Below, in pieces: positions 8,079-14,902 of a DNA stretch of 34,837 nt. Under the pieces are notes generated by a model that saw only the letters and a list, made by a program, of their open reading frames with translations, did no database searches and was not told the DNA's origin. The position numbers were made by a program, and so were the translations under genes. The stretch's first letter is position 1; each line of letters begins with the position of its first letter. Source of the DNA: an uncultured Eubacteriales bacterium (GTDB taxonomy: Bacteria > Bacillota > Clostridia > Oscillospirales > Acutalibacteraceae); contig OMYH01000019.1 of NCBI GenBank assembly GCA_900315255.1, positions 3,984 to 38,820 on the forward strand, read 5' to 3'.

Positions 8079-8208
8079 ATTTAACCCTTTCGTTCAGTTG
8101 AATGTTTTTTATTCCGAATTAAAATATCTTTACTATTTTTCATATACCTGAAGCTCCGCCGTGTACCTTTCGGAAGAATAGCTTACAGCGGAAGCTTTCT
8201 GTCCGATC

Positions 8209-8772
8209 TCAGGGGGCTATAGATGAAAACTCTTCGTCAACCCTGTCCTGCAGCTGTGCTGCCAGAAAAGCCAAGGTCATAATCTGCAGGGTCTTTTGCA
8301 GCTTGACTTTTCCCGTTTCGTCTAAGTCGGGGATATGTGTAACCTGCTCTGTTATAAGTGTGTTTATCACATCAGAATCGCAGGTGTGTGACGTGTCGCA
8401 CATATACACCGCCTTGCAAAACTCATTGAAGAGTATTTCGTCGCTTACGACATCATCAGAGGTGTCTTCCACATCACCGTTGATGTATGTCATAAGATTG
8501 ATCACGTTCTCTATTTTCATAGAACGTCTGATGCTGTTGATCAGCATTATTCTGACTATCTGCCTCTGTCCGTACCTTTTGTTGATAGGAGAAGGCACCC
8601 AGCCGCGCTTGACCCAGTTCTGGATGGTCGAGGTTTCCAGACCTGTCAGCTCTCTTACCTGCGCAAGAGTAATCCCGTTTGTTAATGCGAAAAAAGGTTT
8701 TATAACATCAAATGCACATGAGTTTTTTTTGCTGTCAAATTCAAGAACCGTTCCCGGTATATATTTTATCAT
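8209..8772 (-). CDS. DUF1836-family predicted DNA-binding protein
   Basis: The 187-residue protein matches DUF1836, a Bacillota family with a MerR-like helix-turn-helix. The segment from about 31 to 75 (TNGITLAQVRELTGL, then QNWVKRGWVPSP and KRYGQRQ) is the typical pattern, and the C-terminal half is helical. These are presumed transcriptional regulators; targets are unknown. ATG 8772 is preceded by GGAGG at seven bases. It has a perfect consensus promoter (8803-8831) whose -10 box lies inside an imperfect palindrome. About 170 bases further upstream the same promoter/palindrome unit is repeated (8968-9003). Autoregulation is a reasonable inference. I found no convincing terminator after it. 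Confidence 0.85.
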   Translation of the reverse strand: MIKYIPGTVLEFDSKKNSCAFDVIKPFFALTNGITLAQVRELTGLETSTIQNWVKRGWVPSPINKRYGQRQIVRIMLINSIRRSMKIENVINLMTYINGDVEDTSDDVVSDEILFNEFCKAVYMCDTSHTCDSDVINTLITEQVTHIPDLDETGKVKLQKTLQIMTLAFLAAQLQDRVDEEFSSIAP

Positions 8773-8795
8773 AGTCGTTCCTCCGCTTGTGAAGA

Positions 8796-8831
8796 TGATA
8801 TGATTATACCACACGTTCACCTGATTGTCAA
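8796..8831 (-). promoter_or_regulatory. DUF1836 promoter with overlapping operator-like palindrome (copy 1)
   Basis: On the minus strand TTGACA (8831-8826), 17 bases, TATAAT (8808-8803) is a perfect consensus. The -10 box overlaps TGATATGATTATACCA (8796-8811), a one-mismatch version of the perfect palindrome in copy 2. Confidence 0.85.
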
Positions 8832-8914
8832 TTCATCAGCGAAAACTATGAATGTTTATCTTAAAAAACAGCTTAATTATTCATATATCGAAAAACTTGT
8901 TCATAAAACGATAT

Positions 8915-8944
8915 TTATTTATTGCTTAAATAACAGTATATCAT
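8915..8944 (-). CDS. Possible nine-codon leader ORF upstream of DUF1836
   Basis: Downstream of promoter copy 2, GGAG (8956-8953) is followed eight bases later by ATG and the short frame MIYCYLSNK, then TAA. It may be a regulatory leader peptide or the decayed start of a duplicated gene. The evidence is only RBS plus promoter. Confidence 0.25.
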   Translation of the reverse strand: MIYCYLSNK

Positions 8945-8967
8945 CGTCATCGCTCCTTTACTTACGA

Positions 8968-9003
8968 TGATATGATTATATCACACGTTCATGTGACTGT
9001 CAA
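8968..9003 (-). promoter_or_regulatory. Second promoter/operator unit (copy 2)
   Basis: TTGACA (9003-8998), 17 bases, TATAAT (8980-8975) on the minus strand, with the perfect palindrome TGATATGATTATATCA (8968-8983) over the -10 box. The unit closely resembles 8796-8831, including the shared CACACGTTCA spacer. Confidence 0.8.
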
Positions 9004-9146
9004 TAGTGTTCTTGAGATTTTTTAAAAAATTTTTTTAAAAGAGGTACCAAAACAAGCATATTTCAATAATATGTAATATAGACGTCAGCAAAACGAAGCA
9101 AAGACTTTGCAGACGATCTAAATTACAATATTAGGAGGCACATTTT

Positions 9147-9281
9147 ATGTGTAACGCATTTGGTAATAACAGCTGTACTTGGATCATTCTTCTGGTAATC
9201 ATTCTCATCGCTTGCAACGGCAACGGCTGCGGCAACAACGACTGTGGCTGCGGCTGCGGCAACAACGGCTGCGGCTGCTGA
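9147..9281 (+). CDS. 44-residue cysteine/glycine-rich membrane micro-protein
   Basis: This short frame starts at ATG 9147, with GGAGG eight bases upstream. It encodes a 44-residue protein: MCNAFGNNSCTW, a hydrophobic stretch to about residue 22 (IILLVIILIA), then a tail of Asn, Gly and Cys (CGNNDCGCGCGNNGCGC). Nine residues are cysteine. A strong terminator follows at 9306, so it is an independent transcription unit. The layout recalls tiny Gly-rich sporulation proteins (YjcZ type) and 'high-cysteine' small proteins of Bacillota, but this is from memory and not an assignment. The tail could bind metal or cross-link on a surface. It is divergent from the DUF1836 promoters, so co-regulation is possible. 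Confidence 0.8.
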   Translation: MCNAFGNNSCTWIILLVIILIACNGNGCGNNDCGCGCGNNGCGC

Positions 9282-9305
9282 TCAGCAGTTCGTTAATACT
9301 TTTTT

Positions 9306-9335
9306 GCGGCGGGGGTGACCCTGCCGCATTGTTTT
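9306..9335 (+). terminator. Rho-independent terminator of the Cys-rich micro-protein
   Basis: GCGGCGGGG paired with CCCTGCCGC (one G-T), a four-base loop, then ATTGTTTT. Confidence 0.85.
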
Positions 9336-9440
9336 GGCATAATAAATGTAGTACCTCACAAATAACGCCCTTGGGCTTTGCTGCGAAGATGATTTCTTCT
9401 CTTGAATATTTGTGTAAAATTGCCTGAAGCAAACATACTG

Positions 9441-9470
9441 TTGCATTATTTCGTTATCCTGTGATATAAT
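9441..9470 (+). promoter_or_regulatory. Promoter of the lipoprotein gene
   Basis: TTGCAT (9441-9446), an 18-base spacer, TATAAT (9465-9470), 25 bases before the start codon. Confidence 0.65.
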
Positions 9471-9494
9471 TATAGTAACAAAGGGGGAGAGATC

Positions 9495-10010
9495 ATGCTC
9501 AAATTCAAAAAAACATATTTAAAGACGATCGCTTTCATAATGCTGCTGATAATGACTGCGGCGATATTCTCCGGGTGCGAACTTTCGTTTGATCTCGACA
9601 GCGCCGTAAGCGATATTGCATCAGGTTCTCTGACCGAGGAACAAACTTATACATATGATGATACAACGAGGTATTCCGACACCGCCGAGGATACACAGAC
9701 AGCCTCTGACGATAATGAGGATACATCGCAGGAAGAAACAGTCGTCTATACATTCCGCAGTGAGAAGTATCTCAACGAGCATTTTGAAAAGCACGGCAGT
9801 GAATTCGGCTATGCAGACTCGCAGGAATATCTCGATGGTGCGAACAGGGTAATTAACGATAAAAACTCTCTCCATAAGCTCGAAGCAGAGGACGGCGACG
9901 ATGTGTATTATCTTGAAAATACGAACGAATTTGTTATCGTTTCAAAGGACGGTTACATCAGGACATACTTCAAGCCGTCAAGGGGAATAGAGTATTACAA
10001 CAGACAATAG
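9495..10010 (+). CDS. Lipoprotein with a conserved C-terminal domain
   Basis: The 171-residue protein has a basic N-terminus, a hydrophobic segment and the lipobox IFSGC with the lipidated cysteine at 28. An acidic Asp/Thr/Ser-rich linker follows (about 30-80). The C-terminal domain (about 85-171) has the pattern YLNEHFEKHGSEFG, LHKLEAEDGDDVYY and GYIRTYFKP. I recall similar tails in other Firmicutes lipoproteins and in nuclease-toxin-like (BECR-fold) domains, but I cannot confirm activity. Export, lipidation by Lgt (encoded at 23820) and attachment to the outer membrane face are expected. ATG 9495 follows GGGGGAGAG. It is monocistronic, with a promoter at 9441 and a terminator at 10060. Confidence 0.8.
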   Translation: MLKFKKTYLKTIAFIMLLIMTAAIFSGCELSFDLDSAVSDIASGSLTEEQTYTYDDTTRYSDTAEDTQTASDDNEDTSQEETVVYTFRSEKYLNEHFEKHGSEFGYADSQEYLDGANRVINDKNSLHKLEAEDGDDVYYLENTNEFVIVSKDGYIRTYFKPSRGIEYYNRQ

Positions 10011-10059
10011 TTTTAAGCTAAGCTGCTGTGTGCGACGGTGGGGAACATCGACGTTTGTT

Positions 10060-10089
10060 ATACCGCAAGATGATTGCGGTATTTTTTTT
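10060..10089 (+). terminator. Rho-independent terminator of the lipoprotein gene
   Basis: ATACCGCAA (10060-10068) pairs with TTGCGGTAT (10074-10082), followed by a run of eight T. Confidence 0.9.
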
Positions 10090-10117
10090 ATGTTTTTGAA
10101 TAATCATGAAATTAAAG

Positions 10118-10133
10118 CCGATAATATTATCGG
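10118..10133. promoter_or_regulatory. Perfect 16-base palindrome overlapping the M23 gene's RBS
   Basis: CCGATAATATTATCGG is self-complementary, and its last two bases are the first two of the GGAGGTG Shine-Dalgarno of the next gene. It could be an operator or a hairpin that limits ribosome access. Confidence 0.45.
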
Positions 10134-10144
10134 AGGTGCTTAGC

Positions 10145-10879
10145 ATGGATAAAAAGTTTTTTGATGAATATTTTGACAATGACGAAGAGTACGAAGAGGA
10201 AGAAGACAGAAAGGATAAAAGCAAAGGCAAGACCATTACAAAGGGATTTTTAACGGCATTGGCGATCTGTCTTGTGGCGATAGGCGCATCTGTGTGGACT
10301 ACCGTGAAGAATGTGAATTCATACTTAAACCCACAGATAACTATTACCAAAACGGAGGACAAGGACACAGACAACGATGTATCATTTATCGTTGAGGACA
10401 CGCAGGTAAATGCAAATGTCAGCGGTGTGAAGAAGGATAGCGAGGATTATCTTAATGATAAGGTCGTGTTCACCTTTGAGCCTATAAACCATGCGAAGAT
10501 CATTAATCAATACAGCGAAGTCCCTGTGTTCAACACTACCCTGAACGACTATCGGGCGCATACGGGCATAGATTACGAGGCTGATGTTGACGATAAGGTT
10601 CGTGCGATGTGCAGCGGAGTCGTGTCGAATATTTACTATGACGAGATGTACGGCAATACTGTTGTAGTCAAGCATTCCGATACCGTAGAGTCGTACTACT
10701 GCGGTCTTGCAAGGACGGCTCTTGTTCAGAAAGGCGAGGTCATAGAGGCGGGAACATTTGTCGGCAGTGTTTATGCCGTACCATGCGAAACGGCAGATAA
10801 GGCCCATGTTCATGTCGGAGTAAGAGAGAACGGCAAATGGACAGATCCGCAGAAATTCATGAAAACAGGCGATAATTGA
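10145..10879 (+). CDS. Membrane-anchored M23 (LytM) peptidase, SpoIIQ-like
   Basis: The 244-residue protein has an acidic cytoplasmic N-terminus, one membrane segment (about 35-52) and a C-terminal LytM domain (about 115-240). The zinc ligands are intact: HTGID at 139-143 and HVH at 221-223. Length, type II topology and a short spacer before LytM fit SpoIIQ of clostridia, which keeps the active site, unlike the B. subtilis protein. M23 enzymes cut peptidoglycan cross-bridges. SpoIIQ works with SpoIIIAH in the forespore engulfment channel, but no sporulation genes lie nearby, so a general cell-wall hydrolase is an alternative. ATG 10145 follows GGAGGTG at six bases. The palindrome at 10118-10133 overlaps that RBS. 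Confidence 0.82.
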   Translation: MDKKFFDEYFDNDEEYEEEEDRKDKSKGKTITKGFLTALAICLVAIGASVWTTVKNVNSYLNPQITITKTEDKDTDNDVSFIVEDTQVNANVSGVKKDSEDYLNDKVVFTFEPINHAKIINQYSEVPVFNTTLNDYRAHTGIDYEADVDDKVRAMCSGVVSNIYYDEMYGNTVVVKHSDTVESYYCGLARTALVQKGEVIEAGTFVGSVYAVPCETADKAHVHVGVRENGKWTDPQKFMKTGDN

Positions 10880-10882
10880 GAG

Positions 10883-10916
10883 AAAGCTCAAAGCTTCTTC
10901 CGAGGCTTTGAGCTTT
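10883..10916. terminator. Hairpin between convergent genes
   Basis: Perfect 12-base arms AAAGCTCAAAGC and GCTTTGAGCTTT with a ten-base loop, between the M23 gene and the histidine kinase. The T tract is poor on both sides. Confidence 0.6.
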
Positions 10917-10921
10917 GAGTT

Positions 10922-12226
10922 CTATTTGTAGGTTTTTTTAGGCAGCCTTACGATGAAATGTATAATATCCTCGTCTGTTTCAACATATGCAACGCCCTTG
11001 TAGCTTTCGGCGATACGCTGTACGGTAGTGAGTCCGAGTCCCTCGTGTTTGTCCTTTCCCGAGTAATTGTAATCGAAAAAATGTTCCAGCTTGCTTATAT
11101 CTCCGAAGAACTTGTTGGAAATATCAATGACGCTGCCCGAACCCATACTGTATATCTTAACATGGATTCCGTATTCTCTGTCCTTAGCCGAGCTTACCTC
11201 GTCGATAGCATTCTGCAAAAGATTGCCTATGATCCTGTTCAGCTCATATGGCTCGGGAGCAAGCCCTTTCAGATTATTTGTAATGTCAAAATACATATGT
11301 ATGCCTTTGCTCTCTGCATCAGAGCGATACGCATACATCATGGCGCTGATAGATGTGTCGTATATCGGCAGCACCTCGTTGACGTACTCTGTTTCTGCAA
11401 CCATTTTCGTCACATATTCCCTGCATTCATCGTATTTTTTTGCATCGATCAGTCCGTTGATAGCGTGAACATGAAGGTTGAAATCATGCCTCTGCGCCCT
11501 GATCATTTTGATGAACGACTCAAGCTCCGCCTGGTGCTGCTTTTCCTGCTCGGTCACATCTGACAGAATGGAGTATTCCACAAGTATTTTCAGCATTACA
11601 AAGCTAACGATAATATATGTGAAAGAGAAGAAAAATTCAAGCGCAAGATAGAACACAGCTTTTTGCGTAAGCTCGATTATGCCCAGCGACAGATATATTC
11701 CCAGCACGATTATGAATGTCAGCACGATAAGCGACATGAATATTATCGTTCTGTTATGACGGACCTTCGGGTCTTCGTGATGGAAAAAATCCTTCACCCA
11801 TGCGCTGTTGAAGAACGATATCTTCTGTATCCACAAAATGAAGAAAATCGCAGATATAAGCACAAGATATACACTCATATATATTATTGCCGCTTTTGAA
11901 CCGCCATCTGCTCTCAGTCCGATAAATGTAATGTAAATGTAATAGTTGAGTATAATTATGGTACTCATTGCGAACGTAAGTGTTTTTTCGAGTAAACCCT
12001 TGCGTAACAACAAGATCCTCAGCAGAGTCCACACTACCATCAGAGCAAGCAGCGTAATATCGGTAAACTGCCCGTCTGTAAGGTTCCAAATGATACTGCT
12101 CAGCATGACAAAGCAGACTATCATAAAGAATTCTCTGAAAGTGAATCTTGTATTAAGCCACAGCACCAGGCACATTATTACACCCACGGTAAAACCGAAA
12201 ATAAGCGATACTGCAAACTGCAGCAC
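10922..12226 (-). CDS. GHKL-type sensor histidine kinase, orphan (AgrC-like)
   Basis: The 434-residue protein has about six membrane segments in its first 215 residues. A coiled dimerisation helix follows, with RAQRHDFNLHVHAING (phospho-acceptor His about 247), the N-box RIIGNLLQNAIDE (331-343) and the G-box HEGLGL. This layout is that of AgrC/CitA-like kinases, which sense peptides or small ligands and signal to a LytTR or similar regulator. No response regulator is adjacent. I chose GTG 12226 because AAGGTGG lies seven bases upstream and the first membrane helix begins there. An in-frame ATG at 12262 has no RBS and lies inside the mscL terminator. No separate promoter is visible, so read-through from mscL is likely. 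Confidence 0.85.
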   Translation of the reverse strand: MLQFAVSLIFGFTVGVIMCLVLWLNTRFTFREFFMIVCFVMLSSIIWNLTDGQFTDITLLALMVVWTLLRILLLRKGLLEKTLTFAMSTIIILNYYIYITFIGLRADGGSKAAIIYMSVYLVLISAIFFILWIQKISFFNSAWVKDFFHHEDPKVRHNRTIIFMSLIVLTFIIVLGIYLSLGIIELTQKAVFYLALEFFFSFTYIIVSFVMLKILVEYSILSDVTEQEKQHQAELESFIKMIRAQRHDFNLHVHAINGLIDAKKYDECREYVTKMVAETEYVNEVLPIYDTSISAMMYAYRSDAESKGIHMYFDITNNLKGLAPEPYELNRIIGNLLQNAIDEVSSAKDREYGIHVKIYSMGSGSVIDISNKFFGDISKLEHFFDYNYSGKDKHEGLGLTTVQRIAESYKGVAYVETDEDIIHFIVRLPKKTYK

Positions 12227-12241
12227 GTCACCACCACCTTT

Positions 12242-12277
12242 AAAACAAAAACCGATAACCATGTACGGTTACCGGTT
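12242..12277 (-). terminator. Rho-independent terminator of mscL
   Basis: On the minus strand AACCGGTAACC and GGTTATCGGTT form an 11-pair stem (one G-T) with a six-base loop, followed by TTTGTTTT. It sits 12 bases past the mscL stop. Confidence 0.85.
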
Positions 12278-12288
12278 CTAAAACAGAA

Positions 12289-12789
12289 TTATTTCTTCTT
12301 TTTCTCTACAGTAACTTTCTTTTCTTCGTCAAGAAGAGATGTACAGTGAGGACACTTTGTAGCCTTTATCGGGATCTCGCTGAAGCAGAACGGACACTCC
12401 TTCGTTGTCGGCTCTGCAGGTGCTTCTTCTTCCTTCTTCTTGCCGATAGTCATCAGTTTGTTGACTGCCTTAACGAGAGCAAATATAATTATTGCCATGA
12501 TCAGGAAGTTGATGATCGCTGCGATAAACGATCCGAACTTTATTGTGCCGACATTGAGCGCTTTTGTCATCATCTCAAAATCGATCTCGTTGGTTTCCGG
12601 GTTAATGAATTTATTTCCGGAAGCGAGTCCTATTATCCAGTAAATTGCGGGCATGATAACATCATCGCAAAGCGAAGTAACAATACTTCCGAAGGCGCCG
12701 CCGATGATAACGCCGACTGCGAGATCCATAACATTGCCTCTGGATACGAACTCCTTAAATTCGGTCATAAGACTCTTTTTTTCTGCCAT
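12289..12789 (-). CDS. mscL: Large-conductance mechanosensitive channel with C-terminal zinc ribbon
   Basis: The 166-residue protein opens with the MscL signature (FKEFVSRGNVMDLAVGVIIG). It has two membrane helices (about 19-45 and 83-108) around a short loop, and forms the homopentameric osmotic release valve of the cytoplasmic membrane. It is longer than the E. coli protein (136 residues) because a C-terminal tail carries two CxxC pairs (C132, C135, C146, C149) that resemble a zinc ribbon, then a lysine-rich end. The tail lies in the cytoplasm. Similar tails occur in some Bacillota MscL; their role is not known to me. ATG 12789 follows GAGGG at eight bases. A good promoter lies at 12827-12855 and a terminator at 12242-12277. 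Confidence 0.96.
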   Translation of the reverse strand: MAEKKSLMTEFKEFVSRGNVMDLAVGVIIGGAFGSIVTSLCDDVIMPAIYWIIGLASGNKFINPETNEIDFEMMTKALNVGTIKFGSFIAAIINFLIMAIIIFALVKAVNKLMTIGKKKEEEAPAEPTTKECPFCFSEIPIKATKCPHCTSLLDEEKKVTVEKKKK

Positions 12790-12826
12790 AAGGGATACCC
12801 TCTTTCGTAAAAATTATTGCACTACC

Positions 12827-12855
12827 ATTATACAATTTTATCGGTTAAGTTTCAA
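12827..12855 (-). promoter_or_regulatory. Promoter of mscL
   Basis: On the minus strand TTGAAA (12855-12850), 17 bases, TATAAT (12832-12827), 38 bases upstream of the start. Confidence 0.8.
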
Positions 12856-12992
12856 TAGTTTTTTTAAGAAATATAGCATAAGGAGTAAAATATTGTGGAA
12901 ACAGCACAAAATATATGAACTGTTTTTTACTTCTAACTTTTTAGTTCAGAATTGTAAGTCCGAACTGATGTGGATCGGCGGTCGCCGCACGG

Positions 12993-13042
12993 CGACGGGC
13001 GAGTTCCGTCAAACTTTATTGTTAACAATAGACCTTTCCGCA
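12993..13042 (+). repeat. 50-base direct repeat, copy 1
   Basis: The 50 bases differ from 13108-13157 at only two positions. Each copy is preceded by a GC-rich palindrome (TCGGCGGTCGCCG or GTCGGCGAGCGCCGAC) and contains the palindrome ATTGTTAACAAT. Confidence 0.75.
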
Positions 13043-13045
13043 TAA

Positions 13046-13095
13046 CAGCCTTCTCCCTCGGGAGAAGGTGGCGGCTTTAGCCGTCGGATGAGGGG
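13046..13095. repeat. CCTTCTCCC-GGGAGAAGG dispersed hairpin repeat
   Basis: Contains CCTTCTCCCTCGGGAGAAGG, a perfect palindrome, then GGCGGCTTTAGCCGTCGGATGAGG. A related partial copy lies at 31716-31757. Motifs of this kind are common intergenic repeats in Bacillota. Confidence 0.6.
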
Positions 13096-13107
13096 GTCGG
13101 CGAGCGC

Positions 13108-13157
13108 CGACGGGCGAGTTCCGTCAAACTGCATTGTTAACAATAGACCTTTCCGCA
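13108..13157 (+). repeat. 50-base direct repeat, copy 2
   Basis: Second copy of 12993-13042, 115 bases downstream. Together with the hairpin between them and the GC-rich palindromes at 13190-13210 and 13290-13305, they fill the 518-base gap, which has no visible gene. Confidence 0.75.
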
Positions 13158-13307
13158 CAATAAGTTTATTTCTTATCGACAATCATGAAGGGGGCGGCGG
13201 TCGCCCGCCACTTTACTAAGTCATTACCCCAAGAAAAGTTTTTACGCGGAGAAGAATAACGTATCAAAGAAAGCATGACGGAATGTACCTGCGGGCGTTT
13301 GCCCGTA

Positions 13308-14183
13308 TCAGAACTTTCCTTTGCCAAGATAGAACAGAGCGAGTGTGCCGGGACCGGTATGAGCTCCGATCACGGGACCTATGTCGGAGATCACAAAATT
13401 GGTGATACCAAAATTCTTTGTGATGGAACGTGCAAGAAGGTCTGCGTCCTCGGCACAGTCGGAATTGCTGATGAAAACTATATCGTTGCGGTCGGGGTAA
13501 TAGTATTCTCCCATTTTTTCAACAAGCTTTGCGATAGCGAGCTTCCTTCCACGGGCATTGCAGTAAGGCTCGAGTTTTCCTTCGGGGCTTACTTTCATCA
13601 CAGGCTTGATGTTGAGCAGCGAACCAACAACTGCCTTTGAAGCAGAAATACGACCGCCTCTTTTAAGATGATAAAGATCATTCAGAGTGAACCAGTGTGA
13701 CACCTCTTCTTTAAGAGCTTCCGCATATTCAAATGTTTCTTCGAGAGAAGCGCCCTCACGCTGCTTCTGCACTGCGTAATACACCAGCAGAGCCTGACCC
13801 ATCGACGCACATTTGCTGTCAACAATAAGTATTTTTCTGTCGGGGTACTCCTCCTGAAGCTCCTTAGCAGCCATCATCGAGATGTTGCAAGACGTACTGA
13901 GCGCCGACGAAAAAGCAATATATAAAATATCCATTCCCTTGTCAAGCTCCGCTTTAAAGTGCTTCAGATAATCGTCGAGTGACGGCGCAGAGGTTTTTAC
14001 GTCAACGCCGTTTCTGATAAGATCGTAGAATTTCAGGTCGCCGATGTCGATAGGTTCAAGCGTAAAATCTATTGATTTTCCTGCTATGATCGCCTTCAGC
14101 GGTACTGTTGTTATGCCAAGCTGCTTTGCCAGTTCTGCCGGCATATCGCAGGCGGTATCCGTTATAATAGAAAACAATCTCAT
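13308..14183 (-). CDS. DegV family fatty-acid-binding protein (paralogue 1)
   Basis: The 291-residue protein has the DegV start SIITDTACDMP at 5-15, VPLKAIIAG, the TSAPSLDDY segment, AFSSALSTSCN, DSKCASMGQ and the lipid-binding LKRGGRISASKAVVG. In Gram-positive bacteria DegV/FakB proteins bind a fatty acid and present it to FakA kinase for phosphorylation, feeding phospholipid synthesis. No fakA is in the window. It is the second gene of a minus-strand pair, 24 bases after the NUDIX gene. It is clearly homologous along its whole length to the DegV gene at 14903-15775, which indicates gene duplication. ATG 14183 follows GGAGG. The fatty-acid role is family knowledge. Confidence 0.92.
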   Translation of the reverse strand: MRLFSIITDTACDMPAELAKQLGITTVPLKAIIAGKSIDFTLEPIDIGDLKFYDLIRNGVDVKTSAPSLDDYLKHFKAELDKGMDILYIAFSSALSTSCNISMMAAKELQEEYPDRKILIVDSKCASMGQALLVYYAVQKQREGASLEETFEYAEALKEEVSHWFTLNDLYHLKRGGRISASKAVVGSLLNIKPVMKVSPEGKLEPYCNARGRKLAIAKLVEKMGEYYYPDRNDIVFISNSDCAEDADLLARSITKNFGITNFVISDIGPVIGAHTGPGTLALFYLGKGKF

Positions 14184-14207
14184 GATAGTTATTCCTCCCG
14201 ATTTTTA

Positions 14208-14753
14208 TCATATTGCTCCCGATTTCAGAAGCATAGCCGCCTTTAGTACGGCTGTCTGAGTTTTTCCGTCAAATATCCGGTTGTTCAGTATCATCTCAAC
14301 AGCACGATCAACAGGGATCTTCTCAACATTAAGGAATTCGTCCTCATCGAGGCGCTGTTCGTCAAATCTTTCTATCCTGCACATATACATATGCACAGTT
14401 TCGTCGCAGAATCCCGGTGAGGAATAAGACGCTCCGAGCGAGATGTAGTTATAGCCTATCGCTCCCGTTTCTTCGAGAAGCTCACGCTTGCCGTTCTCCA
14501 AGGGAGTGAAGCCCTTTTCAAGCTTTCCCGCAGGCAGCTCAAGCACGATCTCGCCGTAGGGATAGCGGTACTGCTTTACAAACAGGATCTCGTTGTTATC
14601 GGTCAGTGCGACAACGGTAACTCCTCCGGGGTGATTGACAACTTCCCTTGAAGCAGGATTCCCGTTCGGCAGCTCTATCTGATCGACCTTCAGCCTGACG
14701 ATCCTGCCTTCGTATATTGTTTCCGATGATAGTGTTTTTTCTGTAAGCTCCAT
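14208..14753 (-). CDS. NUDIX hydrolase, ADP-ribose pyrophosphatase type
   Basis: The 181-residue protein has the ADP-ribose pyrophosphatase layout: HPGGVTVVAL, QYRYP and the Nudix box starting at about G76. The catalytic core RELLEETG (90-97) is intact. The first glutamate of the box consensus (GX5E) is phenylalanine at 82 (GKLEKGF), a small deviation. These cytosolic enzymes split ADP-ribose into AMP and ribose 5-phosphate. ATG 14753 follows GAGG at about nine bases; an upstream in-frame ATG has no RBS. It lies between two DegV paralogues, and probably forms an operon with the downstream one. A hairpin around 14869-14885 separates it from the upstream one. Confidence 0.92.
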   Translation of the reverse strand: MELTEKTLSSETIYEGRIVRLKVDQIELPNGNPASREVVNHPGGVTVVALTDNNEILFVKQYRYPYGEIVLELPAGKLEKGFTPLENGKRELLEETGAIGYNYISLGASYSSPGFCDETVHMYMCRIERFDEQRLDEDEFLNVEKIPVDRAVEMILNNRIFDGKTQTAVLKAAMLLKSGAI

Positions 14754-14902
14754 AATTTTTTCCTCACCTATACCGTACAAAAACATAGGTTATATTTTTA
14801 ATATGTGATAATTATCCTTTCGTCAGCTGTCCGTCCTTTCGGGGACGCCATTGTGTGTCGGGAATACTCCGAGCTTTGAACTCGGTTCGGCAATAGATAC
14901 AA

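Noticed and set aside
12227-12262. ATG 12262 as start of the histidine kinase
   Set aside because: It has no ribosome binding site and lies in the mscL terminator stem.
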